Below the pieces are notes generated by a model, which saw nothing but the letters and a program-made list of their open reading frames with translations, did not search any database and was not told where the DNA came from. 64,000 bases of DNA from Variovorax sp. PBL-E5 (GTDB lineage Bacteria; Pseudomonadota; Gammaproteobacteria; Burkholderiales; Burkholderiaceae_C), in the NCBI RefSeq assembly GCF_901827185.1, contig NZ_LR594671.1, forward strand, positions 4,180,001 to 4,244,000, written 5' to 3'. Position 1 is the stretch's first letter. Every line of letters starts with the position of its first letter. Below are positions 22,200 to 31,986 of this stretch, piece after piece. The position numbers and the translations under genes were made by a program.

Positions 22200-23500
22200 A
22201 TGAGCAATGCCCTTGCCCTCGCCGGTGTCACCGCGGTGTTGAAGGACCTGATCGACACCGGCCTGATCGATCACCAGGTCACCGACGCGATGGGCGCCGG
22301 CGTCACCGTCTCCTCGATGCCGCCCGACGCCGTGCCGCTCGAAGGGCCGGACGCGGTGCCGCGCGTCAACATCTTCCTGCACCAGGTCACGCCCAACGCG
22401 GCCTGGCGCAATATCGCGCTGCCTTCGCGCGACAGCCGCGGCGTGCGCAGCACCGATCCGCCGCTCGCGCTCGACCTGCACTACCTGCTGAGCGCCTACG
22501 GCTTCGAGGAGCTGCAGGCCGAGGTGCTGCTCGGCTATGCGCTGCAGCTGCTGCACGAGAACCCGATGCTCGGGCGCGCGCAGATCCGCACCGCACTCAA
22601 TCCCTCGCCGGTCAGCGGCGCGCTGCTGCCCACCGTGTACCAGTCGCTGCGCAGCGCCGACCTCGCCGAGCAGGTCGAGATGCTGAGGATCACGCCCACC
22701 GCGATGGGCGGCGAAGAGATGTCGCGGCTGTGGACCGCGCTGCAGGCGCGCTACCGCCCGACCACCAACTTCGTGGTCTCGGTGGTGCTGATCGAAGCGC
22801 GGCGGGCCGCAGTCTCGCCGCTGCCGGTGCTGCGGCGCGGCGATCTCGACCAGGGCGTGTTCGTCAATCCGGATCTGGTGCCGCCCTTCCCCACGCTCGA
22901 CAGCCTGATCGCGCCTGCGCACCAGACGCCCTCGGTGCTGCGCCCGGGCGACGCGGTCGATGCGAGCGGCCATCATCTGGGCGGCACGGCGCGCGCACTG
23001 CTGCTCGGCAACGACCGCTTCGGCATCGCGCAGGAGATCGCGCTGGCCGACAGCAGCGACGATGCGGCCTTCAGCTTCAACCTCGCGCTGCCGCCCGCCG
23101 CGCTGCCGGCCGGCGTCTACCAGGCCGCGCTGCGCGTGCTGCGCCCAGGCGATACCGCGCCGCGCACCAGCAACACGCTGCCGATCGCGATCGCGCCGGC
23201 CATCACCAGCTTCCCGCCGCTCGCGATGGCGCGCAGTGCAGCCAACGTGTTGTCGCTCACGCTGGGCTGCGCACCCGTGGTGCGCGTCGGCCAGGCCGTG
23301 ACGCTGGTGATGGGCACGCGCGAGACGCCGGCATTGCCCTTCACCGCCGACACGGCGCAGCTCGACTTCGCGTTCGCCGATGCGCCGCCTGCCGGCGGCA
23401 CGCCGATCTTGCGCCTGAAGATCGACGGCATCGAGAGCGTGGTGGTCAACCGCGGCGCCACGCCGCCCGCGTTCTTCAACGACCGCATCACGCTGCCGCC

Positions 23501-23504
<4 letters not shown>
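22200..23504 (+). CDS. eCIS tube-terminator/cap protein (DUF4255, Afp16-like)
   Basis: A 434-residue protein. The first 200 residues match the DUF4255 family (Afp16/Pvc16): ALALAGVTAVLKDLIDTGLID, then VNIFLHQVTPNAAWRN and LDLHYLLSAYGFEELQAEVLLGYALQLLHE. Afp16 closes the distal end of tube and sheath and sets particle length. The remaining 230 residues are extra beta-rich sequence (SVLRPGDAVDASGHHLGGTARALLLG) resembling immunoglobulin or IPT-like repeats; many DUF4255 proteins lack this. The extension may decorate the outer end of the particle. It overlaps the ATPase gene by 4 bp. Confidence 0.85.
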
Positions 23505-25395
<1,891 letters not shown>

Positions 25396-25399
<4 letters not shown>

Positions 25400-25641
25400 C
25401 CAAGGTCGTTCTGCACATCGATCGCCTGGTGCTGCGCGGCGTGCCGGCGGCAGAGCGCGACGCGGTCGTCGCCGGCCTCAAGGCCGCGCTGGCGCGCGAG
25501 TTCGCGCTGCCCGGCGTGGCCGAACGGCTTGCGAGCACGGGGCATCGCGACGCGGTGCGTGCACGTTTCGCCGCGCCCGCCGGCGCGCAGGCACTGGGCC
25601 GCGATGCGGGCCGGCACATGGCCGCGGGAGTGCGTCGATGA
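25396..25641 (+). CDS. Small eCIS-associated protein
   Basis: An 81-residue protein beginning MTKVVLHIDRLVLRGVP, followed by a helix (ERDAVVAGLKAALAREFALPG). It overlaps the ATPase stop by 4 bp (ATGA) and the DUF4157 gene start by 4 bp, so its translation is coupled to both. Small proteins with this opening strand are frequent immediately before DUF4157 genes in such clusters. A chaperone or adaptor for the DUF4157 protein is plausible but unproven. Confidence 0.7.
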
Positions 25642-28196
25642 AGGCACCGGCCGCCACCGCCGTTCGCAACGCGAAGCCGGCCGCCGCGCCCTCCGGCGCG
25701 ATGCGCGAGCGCGTGGTCGGCGCGGTCAACGATCCGCTGGAAGGCGAAGCGGATCGGATCGCGGCGCGGGTGCTCGCGGCGCCCGCAACACTTGCACCGC
25801 GCGGCACCGCGCTCGCGCTGGCGCGAGACGCACGGTCCGCACGCTCCACATCGGAAGCTGTGCCCGCGAGCGTAGACGGAGTGCTGGCGAGTCCAGGCAT
25901 GCCACTGACACCGGCGCTGCGGCAAGACATGGAACAGCGCTTCGGCCACGACTTCGCGTCGGTGCGCGTGCATGCCGATGGCGCGGCCGCGCGCTCGGCG
26001 CGGGACCTGAATGCACACGCCTACACGGCGGGCCGCGACATCGCGTTCGCTGCCGGCCGCTATGCGCCGGGCACCGGCGAAGGACGCCACCTGATCGCGC
26101 ACGAGTTGACGCACGTGCTGCAGCAGACACGCCCCGGTGCAGCACACGCCCCCGGCACGCTGCTGCAGCGCCAACCCGCGACGACCGGCACCGGCACGCC
26201 GAACGCAGTCCCCGCGGCGACGCCCGACAGAAAGTGGGCTGCTGCCTGGAGCGATTTCGGGGTCGCCAAGGTCTCGGACACGAAGCGCGTGCCGGCGCTG
26301 ATCGACGAACTGCTGGCGATCGCCGACGCGTCGGGCTACGACATCGACGTGCTCGACCAGGGCATCCAGCTGGTGGAGGAACTCGAACAGCGCCAGGAGT
26401 TCGCGAAGGCGGACCGCCTGAGGGAAACGCTGCAGCGCAAGTTCTTCATCGCCTTCACCGTCGGCCGCGACCTGCCGCGCGGCGGGCAGCTGAGCACGAA
26501 GAGCAGTTCGGTCATGGGCGATCCCGGCGGACTCGTCAGGCTCGGCGAGGACGCGGCGAGGCGCGGCGACCACGAGCGGGCCTTCGGCTACTTCGGCGCC
26601 GCGCATGAAATCCTCTCCTACTACGCGCTGCAGGCGACCGAGAAATCGAAGGCCACGGCCGACGTGTCGCACCGCGACCGCCGCTACCACCAGCTCGAAG
26701 GCATCTACGACGAGATGCGCGAGATCTACGGCTTCTACGCCGGCCTTGAAGCCGCGGCGCGCGCCGCCGGCGATGCGAAGCGCGCCGACACGCTGCGCGA
26801 CAAGGGCGTCGCATTGCGCGCGGACCTGAAGGCGAACCACACGCCCTTCGGCGACGCACCGGCGGAGATCGCGGAGACCAGCCAGGTGAAGACGGCCACC
26901 GGCCGGCCGGCCTTCCGCTACCACGGTGCCAACCAGGCAGAGACCGATCTGACCGAGCTGCCCGGCCATCCCTTCTCGGCCGACATGCTGCAGACCGGCG
27001 AAGGCCAGGACCCGCAGAACCTCGACCTGGTGCAGGGTGCGCTGATGGGGCAGGCTGACTTCCAGGCCGAGATCGCACGCGAGCCCGAGATCCGCAAGGC
27101 CTTCCGCGACCAGCCCGTGGACCTCAACGACAGCGCGCAGCGCCTGAAAGCCTGGTCGATCATGTACGGCGTCTACCAGCGCCGCGGCCCGGGCGCGCTC
27201 GGCGCGCTGATGGCGCTGATGGGCCGCTACCTCAAGGCCTACACCTACCACACGGGCTACAACGTCCGCGACTTCGGGACCAACTACATCGACTCGAAGA
27301 TGCCGAGCGACCTGGCCGGACGGCTGGTGCGCGACTGCGGCGTGTACGCGCTGACGGTGGCGCAGGACGTGCTCGAAACCGTGAGGAAAGGCGATGCGAA
27401 ACTCAAGCTCGACTTCACGCTCGCGACGCTGCTCGATCACATCATCCTGATCATCACGGACGATGCGACCGGCGACACCTACCTGGTCAACAACGACCTG
27501 ATCACGCAATTCAGCAAGCCGAAGGGCTATGCGCCGCAGTTCGCGCGTCCGCCGGGTCTGCCCGCGAACGTCGACCTGTTCCTCGAAGACCCCGAGACGC
27601 CGCCGCCCAAGCCCTTCGACCGGGACGAGGAAGTGGGCAAGCAGTACGCCCAGCTGCGCAACATTCCCTACCTCGTCACGCCGGTCAACTACACGCCCAT
27701 CGGCTCGACGAAGGACAGCGGCGAGACCTTCAAGAACAAGGCCTGGTCCATCTATGGCAAGACCACCGACTACATGGCGAAGGTGCCCGTCGATATCGGC
27801 ATGCTGGAGGATTTCTCGAAGAGCTCGCAGACGCTCGACACGCTCATCGACGAACTCGCACCGCAGGCCGGCAGCGCCGCGGCGATCAGCGCATGGCTCG
27901 ACGCGGGCTGGCCGGAGATCAACTCGCTGCTGGTTCGCTTCGAACAGGTCGGGCCGCAGGCCTTCAACCGAATCAAGCCGCCGGCGGCCAAGCCCGCAGG
28001 ATCGACCAATGGCGGCGCGTTCCGCTGGACAGGCAGCAACCATCCGCTGGTGCGCGTCGCGCTGATCCTGCTGCGCCTGCAGAGTCTGGGCCAGCCGCTG
28101 ACGCGCGCCCAGCAGCAGTACCTGAACTACTTCGAGAAGGCCTTCAAGGACCTGCTGGACAAGAGCCGCGCGGACGCGCTGGCGGGGCACTTCTGA
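25638..28196 (+). CDS. DUF4157 protein, candidate eCIS cargo/effector
   Basis: An 852-residue protein. Residues about 84-165 are the eCIS-associated DUF4157 domain, with the zincin-like HELTH at 155-159. Residues about 205-410 are helical and repeat-like (KADRLRETLQRKFF, then EDAARRGDHERAFGYFGAAHEIL). A downstream domain holds the only cysteine of the protein, Cys567 in RLVRDCGVYALTV. His601 in LLDHIILIITDD follows, then VNND at 617-620. The order Cys-His-Asn/Asp resembles papain- or transglutaminase-like cysteine peptidases. The C-terminus after 800 is helical. No signal peptide or membrane segment is seen, consistent with loading into a particle. The activity is inferred; a scaffold or maturation role is an alternative. 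Confidence 0.8.
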   Translation: MKAPAATAVRNAKPAAAPSGAMRERVVGAVNDPLEGEADRIAARVLAAPATLAPRGTALALARDARSARSTSEAVPASVDGVLASPGMPLTPALRQDMEQRFGHDFASVRVHADGAAARSARDLNAHAYTAGRDIAFAAGRYAPGTGEGRHLIAHELTHVLQQTRPGAAHAPGTLLQRQPATTGTGTPNAVPAATPDRKWAAAWSDFGVAKVSDTKRVPALIDELLAIADASGYDIDVLDQGIQLVEELEQRQEFAKADRLRETLQRKFFIAFTVGRDLPRGGQLSTKSSSVMGDPGGLVRLGEDAARRGDHERAFGYFGAAHEILSYYALQATEKSKATADVSHRDRRYHQLEGIYDEMREIYGFYAGLEAAARAAGDAKRADTLRDKGVALRADLKANHTPFGDAPAEIAETSQVKTATGRPAFRYHGANQAETDLTELPGHPFSADMLQTGEGQDPQNLDLVQGALMGQADFQAEIAREPEIRKAFRDQPVDLNDSAQRLKAWSIMYGVYQRRGPGALGALMALMGRYLKAYTYHTGYNVRDFGTNYIDSKMPSDLAGRLVRDCGVYALTVAQDVLETVRKGDAKLKLDFTLATLLDHIILIITDDATGDTYLVNNDLITQFSKPKGYAPQFARPPGLPANVDLFLEDPETPPPKPFDRDEEVGKQYAQLRNIPYLVTPVNYTPIGSTKDSGETFKNKAWSIYGKTTDYMAKVPVDIGMLEDFSKSSQTLDTLIDELAPQAGSAAAISAWLDAGWPEINSLLVRFEQVGPQAFNRIKPPAAKPAGSTNGGAFRWTGSNHPLVRVALILLRLQSLGQPLTRAQQQYLNYFEKAFKDLLDKSRADALAGHF

Positions 28197-28263
28197 AGTC
28201 CGGACCTGGAGCCACAACCATGAACCCGACCCCCATCCGCATCCCTTCGCACCGGAGGCAGGC

Positions 28264-28926
28264 ATGAGTTCCTTTCCGGGCAGCCCGCGCCTGATCAAGG
28301 GCGGCCTCGTCGTGCTCGCACCCGGCGGCGGCGCGGTGCAGCGCACGATCGCGCTGCAATACAACCCCGACACGCTCACGCGCAGCTACCAGGTGCAGGG
28401 CGTCGGCGGCGACGGCGGCGGCGAGCGCGCGCAACCCTTCCGCCTCAAGGGGCCGGCGATCGAATCGATCAAGCTCGAGGCCGAGATCGATGCCACCGAC
28501 CAGCTCGAGCATCCGGACAGCAACGCCAATGCCGTCGCCTACGGCATCGCGCCGCAGCTCGCGGTGCTGGAGGCGCTGGTCAATCCGAGCGTCGAGGAAC
28601 TGCTCTCGGTCGCCACGCAGGGCGCCAACGGCACGCTCGAGATCCTGCCGCCCGAAGCGCCGCTGGTGCTCTTCATCTGGAGCACCAGCCGCGTGGTGCC
28701 GGTGCGCGTGACCGACATCTCGATCACCGAGGAAGCCTTCGACCCGGCACTCAATCCGCTGCGCGCCAAGGTCTCGCTGGGCCTGCGCGTGATGAGCACC
28801 GACGACCTCGGCTTCCAGCACAAGGGCGGCACGATCTTCCTGAGCCACCTGCGCGTGCGCGAGGCGCTGGCCGCACGCGCCGGCACCGCGACGCTGGCCT
28901 CGCTGGGCCTCGGCAACCTGCCATGA
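28264..28926 (+). CDS. eCIS tube-like adaptor protein (CIS tube domain)
   Basis: A 220-residue protein matching the N-terminal part of Afp7/Pvc7. Hallmarks are ALQYNPDTLTRSYQ near the start, PFRLKGPAIESIKLEAEIDATD, APLVLFIWSTSRVVPVRVTDISITEEAFDP, and the end KVSLGLRVMSTDDL. It should form the layer that joins the tube to the hub. In Afp7 a LysM domain is fused to the C-terminus; here it is encoded by the next gene, 13 bp away. A GGAGG ribosome site lies at 28254-28258. Confidence 0.88.
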   Translation: MSSFPGSPRLIKGGLVVLAPGGGAVQRTIALQYNPDTLTRSYQVQGVGGDGGGERAQPFRLKGPAIESIKLEAEIDATDQLEHPDSNANAVAYGIAPQLAVLEALVNPSVEELLSVATQGANGTLEILPPEAPLVLFIWSTSRVVPVRVTDISITEEAFDPALNPLRAKVSLGLRVMSTDDLGFQHKGGTIFLSHLRVREALAARAGTATLASLGLGNLP

Positions 28927-28939
28927 AGGAGCCCTCGGC

Positions 28940-29293
28940 ATGACCACCACCGATCCGGTCCAACTGCTCATCGACGCGGGCGCGATCCCGGCCAACCCGT
29001 TCACGCCGAACAGCCGCTACGACGGCGTGCCGCTCGGCCGCCTGGTGCGCGCGCCTGGCGACCCGGGCGTGTCCTATGTGCTGCGCCGCTTCATCCCGCC
29101 GCGGCGCGACATCGCGATCGCGGCCGAACACGTGGTGACCAGCGGCGAGCGCCCCGACCTGCTGGCCTCGCAGGCACTCGGCGACCCCGAGCTCTACTGG
29201 CGCATCGCCGATGCCAACGCGGTCACCGATCCGTTCGAACTCAGCGACACGCCCGGCGCGCGCGTGCGCATTCCGCAGCCTCCGGGCTTCTGA
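28940..29293 (+). CDS. LysM/gpX-like baseplate protein
   Basis: A 117-residue protein whose C-terminal half resembles phage tail protein X and LysM-type baseplate domains: the segment with GERPDLLASQALGDPELYWRIADANA has the two-helix LysM pattern, and it ends PGARVRIPQPPGF. The N-terminal half (SRYDGVPLGRLVRAPGDPGVSYVLRRFIPP) is an extended beta region. It is probably the detached C-terminal module of Afp7 and stabilises the hub-baseplate junction rather than binding peptidoglycan. Confidence 0.8.
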   Translation: MTTTDPVQLLIDAGAIPANPFTPNSRYDGVPLGRLVRAPGDPGVSYVLRRFIPPRRDIAIAAEHVVTSGERPDLLASQALGDPELYWRIADANAVTDPFELSDTPGARVRIPQPPGF

Positions 29294-29304
29294 CGGCAAA
29301 GGCC

Positions 29305-30435
29305 ATGGCCATGCCCGGCGGCGTCCAGCTTTCGCTCCTGATCGGCCCGGTGCCCGTGCCCGCGCCGCGCGAGTTGGTGGACGCGCTGGTGCACGTGAAG
29401 GTCGAGGACGGCTCGGGCGAAACGCAGAGCGGCTTCGAGCTGAACTTCGAATTGCCGCTGCGCTCGCCGCTGCGCACGCTGTTCCTGCTCACCAGCGGCG
29501 GCGGCGTGCCGCTGATGCGCGTGGTGCTGGTGGTGACGCTCAACGGCAGCGCGCAATCGATCATCGACGGCGTGATGACCAACGTCGAGACGCGGCCCGG
29601 CGAAGGCGGCGTCGGCAAGCTGGTGGTCAAGGGCAAGGACCTGTCGGCGCTGATGGACATCATCGAGCTGCCGGGCATTCCGTTCCCCGCCATGCCGCCT
29701 TCGGCGCGCGTGCTGCTGGTGCTGGCCAAGTACGCGGCGCTCGGTGTGGTCCCGATGGTGATCCCGAGCGTGCTCGACATTCCGCCGCTGCCGGTGCAGC
29801 AGATCCCGCAGCAGCGCGGCAGCGACTATGCCTACGTGAAGAAGCTGGCCGGCGAGGCGGGCTATGTGTTCTACCTCGAGCCCGGTCCTGCGCCCGGCAC
29901 CTCGAAAGCCTACTGGGGCCCGGAGATCCGCTTCGGCCAGCCGCAGCCCGCGCTCACCACCGGCATGGACGCGCAGAGCAACGTCGACCAGCTGTCCTTC
30001 GATTTCGACAAGGAGCGCAAGACGACGCCGATCGTCTTCTTCCAGGAGCCGGTCAGCAAGGCGCCGATCGGCATCCCGATCCCCGACATCACGCCGATGA
30101 ACCCGCCGCTCGGCCTGGTGCCGCCGCTGCCGCCGAAGGTCGTCAAGCTCGACAAGAGCGCGCACCTGTCGGCGCCCGAGGCGCTGATGGCCGGGCTGGC
30201 CTATGCGAGCCAGCACAGCGACTCGGTGTTCGGCCACGGGCGGCTCGATGTCGCCAAGTACGGGCGTCTTCTCAGGTCGCGCCGGCTGGTCGGCGTGCGC
30301 GGCGCCGGCCTGCCCTTCGACGGCCTCTACTACGTGAAGAGCGTGACGCACGAGATCGAGCGCGGCGCCTACAAGCAGGGCTTCACGCTGGCGCGCAACG
30401 GGCTGGTCTCGACATTTCCGACGGTACCGACATGA
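29305..30435 (+). CDS. eCIS baseplate hub protein (gp27/gpD-like, VgrG N-terminal module)
   Basis: A 376-residue hub protein corresponding to the gp27-like part of Afp8/VgrG (phage late control gpD family). Signs are MRVVLVVTLNGSAQSIIDGV, LVVKGKDLSALMDI, the stretch SARVLLVLAKYAALGVVPMVIPS, QRGSDYAYVKKLAGEAGYVFYLEPG, and the ending YYVKSVTHEIERGAYKQGFTLARNG. Three copies should form the ring between tube and spike. In Afp8 the gp5-like spike is fused; here it is the next gene, overlapping by 4 bp. Confidence 0.9.
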   Translation: MAMPGGVQLSLLIGPVPVPAPRELVDALVHVKVEDGSGETQSGFELNFELPLRSPLRTLFLLTSGGGVPLMRVVLVVTLNGSAQSIIDGVMTNVETRPGEGGVGKLVVKGKDLSALMDIIELPGIPFPAMPPSARVLLVLAKYAALGVVPMVIPSVLDIPPLPVQQIPQQRGSDYAYVKKLAGEAGYVFYLEPGPAPGTSKAYWGPEIRFGQPQPALTTGMDAQSNVDQLSFDFDKERKTTPIVFFQEPVSKAPIGIPIPDITPMNPPLGLVPPLPPKVVKLDKSAHLSAPEALMAGLAYASQHSDSVFGHGRLDVAKYGRLLRSRRLVGVRGAGLPFDGLYYVKSVTHEIERGAYKQGFTLARNGLVSTFPTVPT

Positions 30436-30944
30436 GCGACTCACCCCTCTACGGCAAGTACCGTGGCACGGTCGTCGACAACGTCGACCCGCTGCAGATC
30501 GGCCGCATCCAGGCGATGGTGCCCGACCTCGCCGGCGTCATCCCCGGCACCTGGGCCATGCCCTGCGTACCGGCCGCGGGCATCAACACCGGCTTCTTCA
30601 CCGTCCCGATGATCGGTGCCGGCGTGTGGATCGAGTTCGAGCGCGGCGACCCCGACTACCCGATCTGGGTCGGCGGCTACTGGGGCAGCGCGGCCGAAGT
30701 GCCCACGCTCGCGCACGCAGTGCCACCGGGCGTCACCGGCTTCGTGCTGCAGACGCCGCTGAACAACGGCCTCGTGATCAGCGACGTGCCCGGCCCGACC
30801 GGCGGCATCCTGATCCAGACCACGACGGGCGCGATGATCTCGGTGAGCGACGCGGGCATCGTGATCTCCAACGGCCAGGGCGCGGTGATCAACATGACCG
30901 GGCCGACGGTCGACCTCAACCTCGGCGCGCTGACGGTGGTCTAG
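30432..30944 (+). CDS. eCIS spike protein (gp5/gpV-like OB fold and beta-helix)
   Basis: A 170-residue protein starting with a gp5-type OB fold: YGKYRGTVVDNVDPLQIGRIQAMVPD, then GVWIEFERGDPDYPIWVGGYWG, the baseplate assembly protein V signature. The last 70 residues are short hydrophobic repeats (GGILIQTTTGAMISVSDAGIVISNGQGAVINMTG) that fit a trimeric beta-helix needle. It forms the puncturing spike below the hub. There is no lysozyme insert. It begins inside the stop of the hub gene (ATGA). Confidence 0.9.
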   Translation: MSDSPLYGKYRGTVVDNVDPLQIGRIQAMVPDLAGVIPGTWAMPCVPAAGINTGFFTVPMIGAGVWIEFERGDPDYPIWVGGYWGSAAEVPTLAHAVPPGVTGFVLQTPLNNGLVISDVPGPTGGILIQTTTGAMISVSDAGIVISNGQGAVINMTGPTVDLNLGALTVV

Positions 30945-30955
30945 GAGCCCACGCG

Positions 30956-31273
30956 ATGCCCTCGCCCATCCTCCACGTCGGCGCCACGGTGATGTGCGCG
31001 CATGCGGGCCAGGCGACGCCGATGACGCCCTTCCCGCGCGTGACGGTGAGCGGCCAGCCGGTGGTGACGCTGAGCAGCCCGTATGCGGTCGCGGCCTGCG
31101 GCTTGAGCGGTTCGGGATCGCCGCCCTGCGCCACGGCGCAGTGGCTCGTCGGCGCGACACGCGTGACGGCCGGCGGCGCGCCGGTGCTGACGATGACCGG
31201 GCAGTCGGTGTGCGTGCCGACCGGCACGCCGCTGATGCCGGTGGCCGCGCAGACGCGCGCGCTCGCAACCTGA
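30956..31273 (+). CDS. PAAR-like spike tip protein
   Basis: A 105-residue protein with the PAAR-like pattern of small beta hairpins: LHVGATVMCAHAGQATP, then RVTVSGQPVVTL, and GGAPVLTMTGQSVCVPTGTP. Cysteines 14, 48, 58 and 86 and histidines 7 and 16 are candidates for metal binding or disulfides at the tip. It would cap the gp5-like spike, as Afp10 does. No extension domain is fused to it, so no toxin is carried here. It follows the spike gene by 11 bp. Confidence 0.8.
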   Translation: MPSPILHVGATVMCAHAGQATPMTPFPRVTVSGQPVVTLSSPYAVAACGLSGSGSPPCATAQWLVGATRVTAGGAPVLTMTGQSVCVPTGTPLMPVAAQTRALAT

Positions 31274-31292
31274 GAGCCAGAGGGATGCAGCC

Positions 31293-31661
31293 ATGAGCGA
31301 TCTCGATTTCCCCTACCGTTTCGACAGCCTCGGCCGCACGGCGACGACGGCGCGCGGCGACCACATCCGCGACCTGATCGAGCAGGTGCTGTTCACCGCA
31401 CCGGGCGAGCGCGTGATGCGCCCCGACTTCGGCAGCGGCCTGCTCGCACTGGTGTTCGAGCCCAACAGCAGCACGCTGGCCGCGACCACGCAGATGCTGG
31501 TGCAGGGCGCGCTGCAGCAGTACCTGTCGGACCTGATCGCGGTGCAGTCCGTGCAAGTCGTCAACGACGATTCGGCGCTGCGGGTCGATGTGAGCTACGT
31601 GGTGCTGCTGGATCGCAGCACGCATGTGGAGAGCTTTGCGGTGCCTGGGAGTGCGACGTGA
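31293..31661 (+). CDS. eCIS gp25-like baseplate wedge protein
   Basis: A 122-residue GPW/gp25 family protein (Afp9-like). The signatures are DFPYRFDSLGRTAT, GDHIRDLIEQVLFTAPGERVMRPDFG with the EPR-like core, and LVFEPNSSTLAATTQMLVQGALQQYL. gp25 joins the baseplate to the first sheath ring and starts sheath polymerisation. The gene is followed by a 325-bp gap, the only large break inside the cluster. Confidence 0.93.
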   Translation: MSDLDFPYRFDSLGRTATTARGDHIRDLIEQVLFTAPGERVMRPDFGSGLLALVFEPNSSTLAATTQMLVQGALQQYLSDLIAVQSVQVVNDDSALRVDVSYVVLLDRSTHVESFAVPGSAT

Positions 31662-31986
31662 ATGCGCTGCGGCCCCCGCTACCGCCCGGCGCCCTCACCC
31701 CAGCCCTCTCCCAGAGGGAGAGGGGGCAATACACCGGCGCCGCGGGCGGAAGCAGCGCTCGCACACCCCCAAGCCCGGTCTGCGCTGCGGGATGGTCGGC
31801 CCCTCTGCGCCGCCGAGGAGTGCAGCCTTTCGCGGATCAGGGCTCGCGACTGTCTGAGCCGAAGGCGAGTTTGAGCGAGACCCCGCGAAAGGCGAGCACC
31901 GCAGGGCAGCCCCGAAGGGGCCGGCGCAGTGGGGTCGAGCAGCCCGCAGCGCGGACCGGGCGCCCCTCCATGGGAAGGACGCACCC
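31662..31986. other. Non-coding gap inside the eCIS operon
   Basis: These 325 bp separate gp25 from the first large baseplate gene. The 5' part holds a REP-like palindrome (listed separately). The rest has several small GC-rich palindromes (for example agccccgaaggggcc near 31910) and resembles dispersed intergenic sequence of Comamonadaceae rather than a gene. I see no clear promoter, so it is not certain whether the downstream genes are on the same transcript. Confidence 0.5.
31691..31726 (-). repeat. REP-like palindromic repeat, copy 1
   Basis: A GC-rich unit with the palindrome ccctctcccagagggagagg at its centre, followed on the minus strand by a CTGGGGTGAGGGC arm. The same unit occurs at 43173-43213 and 44082-44122, and a shorter form at 47201-47235. 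It could act as a transcription attenuator between gp25 and the baseplate genes. Confidence 0.8.

Noticed and set aside
28220..28267. A 15-residue reading frame (MNPTPIRIPSHRRQA) between the DUF4157 gene and the tube adaptor
   Set aside because: It contains the GGAGG ribosome site of the next gene and has no recognisable features; more likely leader than gene.
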